A stretch of 64,000 bases of DNA from Phoma sp. XZ068 (taxonomy: Eukaryota > Ascomycota > Dothideomycetes > Pleosporales > Didymellaceae), in NCBI GenBank assembly GCA_004835665.1, contig RBKR01000012.1:1240001-1304000 (forward strand), in the 5' to 3' direction. Numbering within the stretch: the first letter of the stretch is position 1; each line of letters begins with the position of its first letter. The position numbers and the translations under genes were made by a program. The notes beneath the pieces are model-generated. The model was not told where the DNA came from, ran no database searches, and was given only the letters and a program-made list of their open reading frames with translations. This document shows, piece by piece, positions 54,742 to 64,000 of the stretch.

Positions 54742-55920
54742 CTAGCCTCTGTTGATCGTGTTGCCGGAGCCCTTGGGGTTCTCTTCGACAAACTCATCCC
54801 ATGCGCGTGCCTTCATCGTCTCCGCATCGGCGGCGTCGAAATCATCCTCATTGGGCTCAGGTCGAATCTCGGACTGTGGGCCTCCTCCTTCGATGATGCC
54901 CCCACGGCGCTTCTCCTCTTCAAGATACTCGTCAATCGTCATAGTTGGTAAGCTATGATCGGGTCGGAAGACGTTCTTCTTGAGGGTCTGGCGGGTATCG
55001 AGAAGTGTGAAAGGGCGCATTGGTTTTCCATCGCTACTAAGGATAGGACCGGAATACCTTAGACCGCCGACCTGGCCATCAAGACGTTCGGAGTAGCCGT
55101 CTTTGTCTCTTCCATCTTCACGACCGTCTTGTGGACGTGCGTGTTGTCCAGGCGGAGGAGCAGGTGGCGCTAGTGAGATAATGTGTAGCTCTTGAGCGAG
55201 TGATTCGAGTGACTGGAATGTCTGATGAATCATAAAAGCAATGTTGGTCAGGTTCAATTCTCGGACGACTTGGTCATCTTGTTCTGCGAGTTTTGGATTC
55301 TGTTGCAGATACTACGCACAGGACTGTTAGCTGTGGGCCTTGGCGCCGTCACGATGGGACATACCTCGAGTTTCCGTTTCAGCTCCTTCTCTTCTCTAAA
55401 CCTTGCAATTTTCACATCTCTTCTTGCGGCGGCGTCTTTAGTGCTGACTGTAGAGAAGTTCTGCTTATCTTCGTTGTATGCCTCAAAGAGCTTTGCATCG
55501 CCTTTGCTCAGCATGTCGTAAGAGTCCAGGAGCTTCAGAAAACGTTCGTAGCGTGCTCTTGCCTGCAGAAGATGCTCTTTCCGCGATGATACCTCAGGAG
55601 TGAAGACCTTTTGAATGAGTTCGGCCAAATGATAATTGATGGACATGTATCTAACACAGTTGTGAGCAAACCGATTTAAGAAAATACACGATGCTAGGTA
55701 CATACTGAATATCAGACGATGTTATATCTTCGAGTGTCTCATTCGGACTGAATAATGAGAAATCCTCGGCCTGTTTCAGACATTGTACATATGTGGCGAT
55801 AGTGTCGCTGAGGTTTTCTTGGTAGATCGGGCTGTTTGGCTCGTATGAGGCTCCCAGCTCCTGCCGAGTGCGTTCCGCCTTAGAGAACAAAGCCCGTATA
55901 CTTTGATCTTCGCCCGACAT
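54742..55920 (-). CDS. TAP42: PP2A-associated protein TAP42
   Basis: Exons 55920-55706, 55650-55365 and 55311-54742 with introns of 55 and 53 nt give 356 residues, the usual TAP42 length. TAP42 binds the catalytic subunits of PP2A-like phosphatases in TOR signalling in the cytoplasm. The start MSGEDQSIRALFSKAERTR fits the family; the frame is open 30 codons further upstream to an ATG at 56010, and that extension is Pro/Ser-rich and probably leader. Family elements are DIQYMSINYHLAELIQK, RARYERFLKLLDSYDML, ARRDVKIARFREEKELKRKL, and a C-terminal TLLDTRQTLKKNVFRPDHSLPT-like block followed by MTIDEYLEEEKRRGG and the acidic DDFDAADAETMKARAWDEF end. Divergent from DCL1. Confidence 0.93.
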
Positions 55921-56396
55921 GTTGAATCGGATACCGGATATAGAGGGTCGAGGTGACTGGAGTGGAGAGAGTGGTGTATGGAGATCCACGTGAGTTGGCG
56001 TTGATGACAAACATTTGAGCCCCGCGCTTGCCTCGCGTGCCCCACTAAGACATGTCCATCAACACATTCATCAGCGGCGACATTAATATGCGCCGGTTTG
56101 ATGTGTGATGCGTTTATAGAGCCGATGAAGGTCCAGTGAATCCCTATTATTGCGATGCAGGAGCGGCGGGAGCGTACCTGCTCACCGCTGGGTCATGCAG
56201 TGGAGCGCGCTTGCTGCGTTTGCTTCCTCCCAAACGAGACACGCCTGCGCAAGCACCAGGTAGCCTTCTCTCACCCTCGAACATAGTCCTTTGAACCAAA
56301 ACGTTCTCCTTAACCGTTGCGCGCCTCTACTTCTATCTTCTTGCATATACTCGTGTTTTTAAGGCCAGTTGGCTTCCACAGTGCCCACAGGTGAAG
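55921..56396. promoter_or_regulatory. shared TAP42/DCL1 upstream region
   Basis: 476 bp separate the divergent start codons of TAP42 and Dicer-like 1. The left 90 bp could be translated if TAP42 starts at 56010. A ccacag/g junction lies just before the DCL1 ATG and might be an intron end in its 5' leader. No known motif is called. Confidence 0.4.
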
Positions 56397-59300
56397 ATGG
56401 GGTGGGCGAACGTTGATGAAGAGCAGGAGTTGGACTACTTCTCATGCGATGACATCTCAATCTCGGAAGGTGGAATCGATCATACTCAACAACTCGATTA
56501 TCGGGAGGTCCGAGTGCGAGACATAGACAGGGACGATGACTCGAACATTGACGCTGATATTCCTCACGCGCACGGCCCGAGGACAACTTCAGAAAGACGC
56601 AGGACACAGAATGATATCTTAAAAGCGTTCGCTGCCAATATCAATTCTTATGTCACGCAGCAAGAGGTGGAGGAGGCTGCTTCGAAGGACATAAATGAAG
56701 AACAACTCTCCATCCGAGATATCCTTGCGAAACAGGAAACGACTGTTCGCATCACCAACCCCCGCGACTACCAGTCTGAGCTGTTCCAGAGGGCTAAGAG
56801 CGGTAACACGATAGCCGTACTTGATACTGGTTCAGGTAAAACCCATATCGCAACACTTCTGCTCAAGCATGTTCTCGACGAGGAACTGGAAAACAGAGCA
56901 ACAGGTGGCATACACAAGACTGCCTTCTTTCTTGTCAGTAGTGCTCACCCATACTGGGCTCTCAGTGCTAATATTCTATAGGTCGACTCAGTTAACCTCG
57001 TCTTTCAGCAAGCAAATGTCCTCCAGTGTGGTCTCGACCAAGGTGTTGAACCCGTCTGCGGCGCCATGGGTGCTAGTTTGTGGCGCAAACCTACTTGGGA
57101 TGCTTATTTTCTTAAGAATATGGTCATCGTATGCACTGCAGAGGTTCTATCCCAGTGTCTGATGCACTCTTTTATCAGCATGGCTCAGATCAACTTGCTC
57201 ATCTTCGATGAAGCCCATCATGCGAAAGACAACCATCCCTATGCTCGCATCATGAAAGACTACTATTTACACGAGAGCGATGTCTTAAAACGACCTCGAG
57301 TGTTCGGTATGACAGCATCACCAGTAGATGTTCGAGGCCTCAGACCAGGGGTTGTTGTCGAAGCAGCAGCCAACCTAGAGAAGATGTTGTGCTCCAAGAT
57401 TGTCACTGTTAGTGAGGCTATGCTCGCCGCAAACAACATCAGCCGCCCAAGCGAACACGTTGCCATTTACAATACATTACAAAGCGAGTTCGAGACGCCA
57501 TTTCACAACAACGTCAGAGCACGCTACGGCAACGTAAAAGCTTTTCACAAGTTCTTTGTTACTTCTAGGCGAATCGGGTCTGAACTTGGGAGATGGGCTT
57601 CGGACATGTATTGGTCTTTTGCCTTCGCGGACGAGCAAGCCCATAAATTGCAACAACGGGAAGAGTTTCATTACAACAAGCTCAATGGAGTTCACGTTGA
57701 TGTCGAAATACTTGATGCTAAGATTCAACGTCTCAAAGACGCTGCAGTTTTTGTGCAAGGGCACGACTTCGGTACACCCCGCCTCAGCACCGTCGATCTC
57801 AGTTCAAAAGTGATGAAGCTGCACGAGTGGCTCATCATGTACTACGAGCGAAGTGATGAGCCACGGTGTATCGTGTTTGTGGAGCAGCGCCAGACCGCTC
57901 GTCTGTTAAAGCTTATCTTTGATCACATTGGTGGCCCTAACCTTCGCTGCGATGTACTAGTCGGGGTCAACTCACGGGCTGGCGAACAGAATGTCTCACT
58001 ACGAGCTCAGATATTGACCGTGTCCAAACTCCGGCGAGGAGAACTGAACTGCATGTTTGCTACATCCGTTGCAGAAGAGGGTCTCGACATTCCTCAGTGC
58101 AACCTTGTTGTTCGTTTCGATCTCTATCGCACCATGATCGCATACGTTCAATCGAGAGGCCGTGCAAGGCATCGTAACTCGAAGTACTTACATATGCTGG
58201 AGAACGGCAACAACGATCATCGTGAGCGACTCATGCAGGTGAGATTGGACGAAACCGTGATGCGAAACTTTTGCAAAGGTATTGCACGCGATCGTCTTCT
58301 TGATGATCTGAACGACGATTTCAACGACGTGGCTGCATTCGAAGAGAATCTTTACCCAAGCTTCGTCGATCCTGCGTCAGGCGCGAAGCTCACTTATCGA
58401 TCGAGTCTCTCGGTGCTCAACCATTTTGTGGCGACCTTACCGACTCCCAACCATGAAACGCACCTGCAGCCAACGTACGTTATCACCGCCGAAGTCAACA
58501 GCGATCCTGATGGCGCACAGCGTGCGGGTTATCGATGTGAAGTGATATTACCTGAGTGTTCGCCCCTTATATCCATGACAGGTAAGGTTGAGAGTAAGAA
58601 GACAGTCGCCAAGTGCTCAGCAGCCTTTTATACATGTCTCGAACTGCACAAGAAAGGTTTCCTTGACTCCAACTTACTTCCCACGACCCTGAGGAGCCTC
58701 CCAGCCATGCGAAATGCATTACTCGCTGTGAGCGAGAAGAAGAAGGGAAATTATTCGATGCTCATCAAGCCAGAGTTCTGGAAGCTAGGCCGCGGTTCGA
58801 CTCCCGAACAGCTGTATCTTACCGTTATCGATCTTGATGCGGGTTTGGACCGGCCACACCAACCTCTCGGACTTCTTACTCGCGGTGAATTCCCTCGAAT
58901 ACCGTCATTTCCGGTCTATCTCACCGATGGCAGAGCGTCAAATGTGGTTTCTCATTCATTTCGGACACCCCTGCCACTTACCGAGACGGTCCTCACAATT
59001 CTCACCAAGTTCACCTTGAATATTTACGAAGACATTTACAACAAAACCTATGAATATAATGCACAGAAGATGTCATACTGGGTCGTTCCCATGCTGTCAA
59101 GAGCACCTTTCGATTCAAATCCAACATCTCTCGAGCATGTCTTGGACATGCCGCAGATGTGCAAGGTCTCTGAGACCCCAAATTGGCAGTGGAGCCCAGA
59201 CACGCTGAATCATGAACTCCTAGATAAGTACATTCTGGATCCCATGAATGGCGGCCGAAGATTCTATTCTGATCGTGTTGCAACTCATCTCAAACCACAA

Positions 59301-61293
59301 GATCCCGTGCCTGCACACATTCCACGTCAGAACCACAAGTTCATGGACAGCATTCTCGATTATTCCGATAGTAAATGGCAAAGGAGTAGAGATGTCAACA
59401 GGTGGCACCAAAACCAGCCTGTTCTTGAGGTCGAAAAGATCCCATTTCGGCGGAACCACCTCGCTTATGTCGAGGATAAAGAGCATGAAGTTCTTGGTAA
59501 CTTGAAAACTGTTATTTGCCCCGAGCCGATGCGTATATCTAACGTAAGTACCTTATACCTTGTCCCAGTGTTATATGCTGACTAGGATGAGATCTCCACA
59601 CCGTTTGTAGTGATGTGTTACATCCTACCAGCCATCATACACCGGTTGGAAAGCTACCTCATTTCATTAGAGGCTTGTATGCACATCGATCTTAAAGTCA
59701 GCCCAGCACTTGCTCTCGAAGCTCTGACCAAAGACTCGGATAACTCAGACGAGCATGGAGAAGAGAAGATCAACTTCAGGAGCGGCATGGGCCCAAACTA
59801 TGAGCGTCTCGAGTTCCTGGGCGATTGCTTTCTCAAGATGGCTACCTCCATCTCGACGTTCGTCTTACAGCCTGACGAGAATGAATTCGAATTTCACGTC
59901 CGTCGAATGCTTATGCTCTGCAACGCAAACCTTATGGAGACAGCGGTAGGAAAGAAGAAGTTCAAATTTGCCGATGGCGAGGAGCGCGGCTTGCAACTAT
60001 ATCACTACATTCGAACGGAGGCCTTCTCACGGTGAGTCATTGTTGCTAGTATGTGGACGGATGAAGCTAACATGCTGCAGCCGTACCTGGTACCCTGAAG
60101 GCTTGAAGCTTATTCGTGGCAAAGGTGTTAATAAGAGTGAAGACGACTGGCTCAAGCTCACCCATAACCTTGGCGACAAATCTATCGCTGATGTCTGCGA
60201 GGCTTTCATCGGTGCAACCTTCATGCAGCATCACCACGATGGCCGATGGTCACCAAACGACTGGGATGAAACTGTAAAGGCCGTCAAGCTCTTCGCGAAT
60301 AGTCCTGACCATCCGCAATCGAAATGGTCGGACTATTATGCGGCCTACGCAAAGCCGCAGTATCAGATCGCCGAGTCAACAGCAACTCAACTTGACCTTG
60401 CCCGCAAGATCGAGGCTAAGCATCCTTACAAGTTCAATTACCCACGCCTTCTAAGATCCGCTTTCGTCCACCCAAGCCAGCCATTCATGTGGGAGCAGAT
60501 TCCCAACTACCAGCGCCTCGAATTCCTTGGCGATTCCCTCCTCGATATGGCATTCATCATGCACCTTTTCTATGCTTATCCCGACAAGGACCCTCAATGG
60601 CTCACTGAACACAAAACCCCCATGGTCAGTAATAAATTCCTCGGAGCGGTATGCGTCAAGCTCGGGTGGCACACGCACATTCGGCAAAACACCGCCATCC
60701 TCTCCAGCCAAATCCGCGACTACGTGACCGAAGTGCAAGAAGCCGAGCGCGAAGCCAACGGCAGCGTAGACTACTGGGTCAGCGTGTCGGAGCCCCCCAA
60801 ATGCCTCGCCGACGTAATCGAAGCATACGTCGCCGCCATCTTCGTAGACAGTGAATTCGACTTCAATGTCGTCAAACACTTCTTCGAACTCCACCTCAAG
60901 CCCTTCTTCGAAGACATGACACTCGCTGCCTACGAGAACTTCGCATCTAATCACCCCACCACCCGCCTCTCGCGCCTACTATCCATCAACTTTGGTTGCA
61001 GCGACTGGCGCATGGCCGCGCTGGAGACGGAGACGTGCATCCCCGGCAAGAGCAAGGCGGTTGCAGCGATGATCATGATTCATAACAAAGTCGTGTTCCA
61101 TAGTCTGGGTCAGAGTGGACGGTATGCGCGTGTCAGGGCGAGCCAGGCGGCGCTGGAGGTGCTGGATGGGTTGCCGCCGTTTGAGTTCAGGAGTAAGTAT
61201 GGGTGCGACTGTGTTGATGAGGGGGAGGGTGATGGGATGAATACGGAGGAGAAGGAGAGGGAGATGAGGGAGAGGATTGGACTGAGTATCTGA
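56397..61293 (+). CDS. DCL1: Dicer-like protein 1 (DCL1)
   Basis: Exons 56397-56933, 56982-59543, 59586-60031 and 60081-61293 give 1585 residues; introns are 48, 42 and 49 nt. Dicers cut double-stranded RNA into small RNAs for silencing. In order: a P-loop LDTGSGKT near 142, DEAHHAK near 255, a second helicase domain with QSRGRARH near 568, a Dicer dimerisation region (SLSVLNHFVATL) near 655, a PAZ-like region about 880-960, RNase IIIa with ERLEFLGD near 1107 and ADVCEAFIGA, RNase IIIb with QRLEFLGDSLLD near 1326 and LADVIEAYVAA, and a diverged dsRBD. Catalytic Glu/Asp residues of both RNase III domains are intact. Late Cys/His residues (GCSDW, IHNKVVFHS, GCDC) could form the zinc site known from fission yeast Dcr1. 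The gene looks complete and functional. Confidence 0.96.
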
Positions 61294-61702
61294 GGGGTGG
61301 GCTGAGGGAGGGCGGAGGAATATAGTGAGTGACCGCTCGATGTGGGTGAGCGTTCTTGTAATTAGAGGATGATTAGCTGATTCGGAGTTAAGGGAGTAGA
61401 GAAGGAGTAAGGCGTTCGAAACATAATTTCTCATAAGCAATACAACTTTTGTATCGGAATGGGTATCGATATCTACGTATAAAAGCTATTCGTAGCGGAA
61501 GCATGCATAGAACTACCTGGCCTGATCGTGTATCGACAAAATAGAAGACGACAAAGGAAATATCGGGGTATTGTGCAGGGCATAAGGGGTATATCGCCAA
61601 CATAAAACAAAACAGAACGCCAGAAGAACACAAACCATCACCTGCGCAGCTAGACCTGAATGAACTGCGCCCAGCCTCGTCAAACTACACATACCTTCCT
61701 GC
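61294..61702. other. convergent 3' region
   Basis: About 410 bp between the DCL1 stop and the end of the convergent unknown gene; probably untranslated ends. Nothing else is seen. Confidence 0.4.
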
Positions 61703-63004
61703 TCACACATCAGGATCCTCCTCAAGCACTACCTCCGGCTCCGGCAAATAGTCTTTGAGCTGCATCATCCTATTCCGACAATGCACCACGAAAATAGCAG
61801 CAGCCAGCGCATTCCACACATCGAACCCCTCCTTGCCAAAGTCAAACATGGCGATCAGCCGCAAGCCAGGAGCACGGTTCTCCTTGGTCGGCGGGAGATA
61901 GCTGACAAACGCCATAATGGTGTGCGACGCCGAGACACCGTATAAAGTCGGGACCTCGAGCGCTGTCGACGACTCCGAAGTGAAGGACTGAGTGGCTGCG
62001 CGGGCCGCGAGTGTGGAATGCCAGAGGTCGTGTAGACGGCCGAGCTTGGTGAGGGTTTTGGACTCGAGGATGGTGGAGGGTACGTCTTTGCCGACTGTGA
62101 CGATTTCGAAGAGAGGGAGCGTGGCCCAGGATGCATCGACGCCGCCGTCGCGCATGGCCCATTGGGTGTACTTTGTGAGAGCGCGTTTGACGTGGTATTG
62201 GGGCTGGCGTTTGAGGGCGCGGGTAATGATAGAGTCGCGGACGTAGGCGCCGAGGTCAAGGAGGTTACCGAGTGCTAACTGCGCTGTTGTCTGTTAGCTA
62301 TGCAAATGGGAATTTGATTGAGATTACGTACCATGGTAGTGTGTGCCTAGCGCAGGCTTGATGAACGGCTTGTCCATCCTTTCAGTGAAGAGGTCCGCAG
62401 GCAGACTGGGCAAGTCGTCCACCCACTCAATAGGCATGATAGGCTCGTAGCCACGCATGTTGATCTTCTGGAACAGGAAGATTGCGTCTTCGGGCCAACC
62501 CCATGCCTGCAGCTCCTGGCGTTGCTTCTGCTGCTTAAGCAGTCGCTCGTCGAATCTGATGCCTTTGTGTGTCTCGAGGTAGGTGCCGTCATCCACGACT
62601 ATTGTGTCGTCGTTGGCATCGACTTCCTGATCTGAGTTGTTGCCTTTGTCAAAGGTCGGCGAGATTGGGGATGTGTTGAAAAGAGTGTCGCCCTCGAAAC
62701 CATCGTGGCCCTCAGGCGAGCGAATTACGGAGTCTGGAGGCGACATAGGGACAAGAGTGATGTCGACATCGCTACCGGGGCTTGGGGTCCTCGTGTGCCA
62801 GATATTCATGCGTGACTCGGGGCTCATATCTCGATTCGACGGGCTCGAGAGCTGCTGTGGCCGCAGTTGCGGTTGTTTCTTGAACGTTGGCTTGGCTGGG
62901 ATTGCGGGCACCTTGAACTGGAATGGCTTCTCACGAGCTTGTTGCGTCTTCCTCGGGCTGATGTACGACCACACCTTGGTCGCGTACTCGTGCAAAATCG
63001 TCAT
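61703..63004 (-). CDS. hypothetical protein with a conserved-looking helical C-terminus
   Basis: Two exons, 63004-62332 and 62283-61703, with a 48-nt intron (donor gtacgt, branch gctaac, acceptor caacag), give 417 residues. The acceptor at caacag was chosen because the next one (cgcag) would give an early stop. Residues 1-150 are Pro/Ser-rich and disordered. From about 160 (RLLKQQKQRQELQAWGWPEDAIFLFQ) the chain is globular: LPADLFTERMDKPFIKPALGTHYHGAQ, LGNLLDLGAYVRDSII, WAMRDGG, TLYGVSASHTIMAFVSYLP and DVWNALAAAIFVVHCRNRM. No enzyme motif or membrane segment is certain. I cannot name the family; it reads like a conserved ascomycete protein. Confidence 0.75.
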
Positions 63005-63550
63005 GGTGCAGTGTTACCTGCGAGCGCAGGCCGGCGTGGGTTTTGGTTCGTAAGTCGTGGTAGTATTGGATGTGCGCAAGCAGTTTGATTCGAGACGCGT
63101 AGGGAAATGACGCGGGAAGTTGGCAGTGTATTGTCGATGAAGCTGCTGCCAGTGACAGTGAGAATGAAAGCCACCCACTCACCGACAAAGCGGGGGACGA
63201 ACAATAGACTCAAGCATTCGCCTTTGAGCATCGAGTACCAAAGACGACGCCTTCACAAGTCATTGTTATGCGTGAACCCTGAATGAGCGAGGTGGCTGGC
63301 CTAGCGCGATGCGTGATCACATGTGCACTTTACGCGGTCGAAAACGGATCTGATAAAAACCCAGCAAAGAAAAAGATCTGATAACTACCCCGCCGGCGCT
63401 GCAGGGTTTGGTGCCCCACCAAAAAGTAAAGTCAAGGTATTGAGCCTCGATTCTGCATCTTGGATAATCAGAAGCCCATAACCACGAAAAAAAAATCCCT
63501 TTGCGGCCAGTCCTTTCAATATATCTTACATTCTTTCAAAAATCGCCACG
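63005..63550. other. divergent promoter region
   Basis: About 545 bp between the unknown gene and the DOHH gene. An A-rich run lies at about 63486-63496. No gene is seen. Confidence 0.4.
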
Positions 63551-64000
63551 ATGACGGCCCCAGAGGATACGCAGACAACCCAGGTCGCCACGCTCCGCAA
63601 AATCCTCACCTCCGAGCAGGAGCCTCTTGCGCGCCGCTTTCGCGCCCTCTTTTCGCTGAAGTACCTCGCTTCTCTGCAGCCGCCGAGCGAAGAGACAGTG
63701 CCTGCGATCGAGGCTATTGCCGCTGGGTTCAACTCGCCTTCCGCGCTGCTCAAGCACGAACTCGCATACTGCCTCGGCCAGTCACGCCACGATGCTGCCA
63801 TTGCGCCGCTGCGCAACGTGTTGATGGACAAGCAGGAGGATCCTATGTGCAGGCACGAGGCTGCTGAGGCGCTTGGTGCGCTTAGTGACAAGGGCAGTCT
63901 GGACCTGTTGAGGCAGTTTCGGGATGCAAAGGACGAGCCCGACGTCATTACTGAGACTTGCGATATCGCGGTGGACAGGATTGAGTGGGATCACGGACTG
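63551..64000 (+). CDS. LIA1: deoxyhypusine hydroxylase (5' part, runs off the window)
   Basis: The frame from ATG 63551 is open for 150 codons to the end of the window. Deoxyhypusine hydroxylase finishes hypusine on translation factor eIF5A, using a di-iron centre held by His-Glu pairs in HEAT-like repeats. The sequence shows the repeats and two HE pairs in the family positions: LLKHELAYCLGQ and CRHEAAEALGAL. The start MTAPEDTQTTQVATLRKILT and RRFRALFSLKYLA match the ascomycete family; another frame through the same bases (63460-63867) is a shadow. The second half with the other two HE pairs lies outside the window. Confidence 0.92.
   Translation, partial: MTAPEDTQTTQVATLRKILTSEQEPLARRFRALFSLKYLASLQPPSEETVPAIEAIAAGFNSPSALLKHELAYCLGQSRHDAAIAPLRNVLMDKQEDPMCRHEAAEALGALSDKGSLDLLRQFRDAKDEPDVITETCDIAVDRIEWDHGL

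Noticed and set aside
1..64000. Secondary-metabolite or CRISPR-like clusters
   Set aside because: No PKS, NRPS, terpene synthase or regularly spaced repeats; the organism is a fungus and CRISPR is not expected.

Overview
This is a 64 kb piece of a filamentous ascomycete nuclear genome, most likely a dothideomycete of the Pleosporales type; the genus cannot be fixed from sequence alone. The evidence is short introns (mostly 42-72 nt) with GTAAGT/GTATGT-like donors, CTAAC/CTGAC-like branch sites and CAG/TAG acceptors, intergenic gaps of about 0.1-2.6 kb on both strands, and fungus-specific families (HET, RTA1, HAK, GH125, Dicer-like 1, Arb1, RRN6, TAP42, SPC25). I rebuilt exon joins by hand and checked that the phases close and coding lengths divide by three; exon coordinates are in the gene entries. 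About 32 protein genes are supported. No rRNA, tRNA, CRISPR array or intact transposon was recognised. Layout, left to right: the 3' end of a PflX-like radical SAM gene; two TPR-like hypothetical genes next to a HET-domain (heterokaryon incompatibility) gene with a reading-frame break; an NAD-dependent epimerase-type SDR; a 1127-residue alpha/beta hydrolase with a very long disordered N-terminus; TYW1 (wybutosine synthesis); a coiled-coil protein; inositol polyphosphate multikinase; then a gene joining a La-type RNA-binding motif to an Arb1 (argonaute-chaperone) domain. The middle third holds an RTA1-like membrane protein, two short spliced unknown genes, POP4 (RNase P/MRP), a GH125 mannosidase, CLP1 (pre-mRNA 3'-end cleavage), an unknown gene beside a compound microsatellite, RRN6 (Pol I initiation) divergent from SPC25 (kinetochore), and a DHX35-type helicase. 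The right third holds a small Cys-rich protein, an acidic unknown protein, an AhpD-fold protein, a HAK potassium transporter, a GDSL esterase with a duplicated first exon and a 10-nt micro-exon, TAP42, a full-length Dicer-like 1, an unknown conserved-looking gene and the start of deoxyhypusine hydroxylase. Most genes are core housekeeping, many of them RNA-related (TYW1, POP4, CLP1, RRN6, DHX35, DCL1, La-Arb1), and their adjacency is probably incidental. There is no secondary-metabolite cluster. The accessory-looking parts are 0.8-6.5 kb (HET and TPR-like genes), 25.4-28.5 kb, 34.8-36.0 kb and 46.4-54.7 kb. The most interesting objects are the La-Arb1 fusion, the twin first exons of the GDSL esterase, and the frame break in the HET gene.
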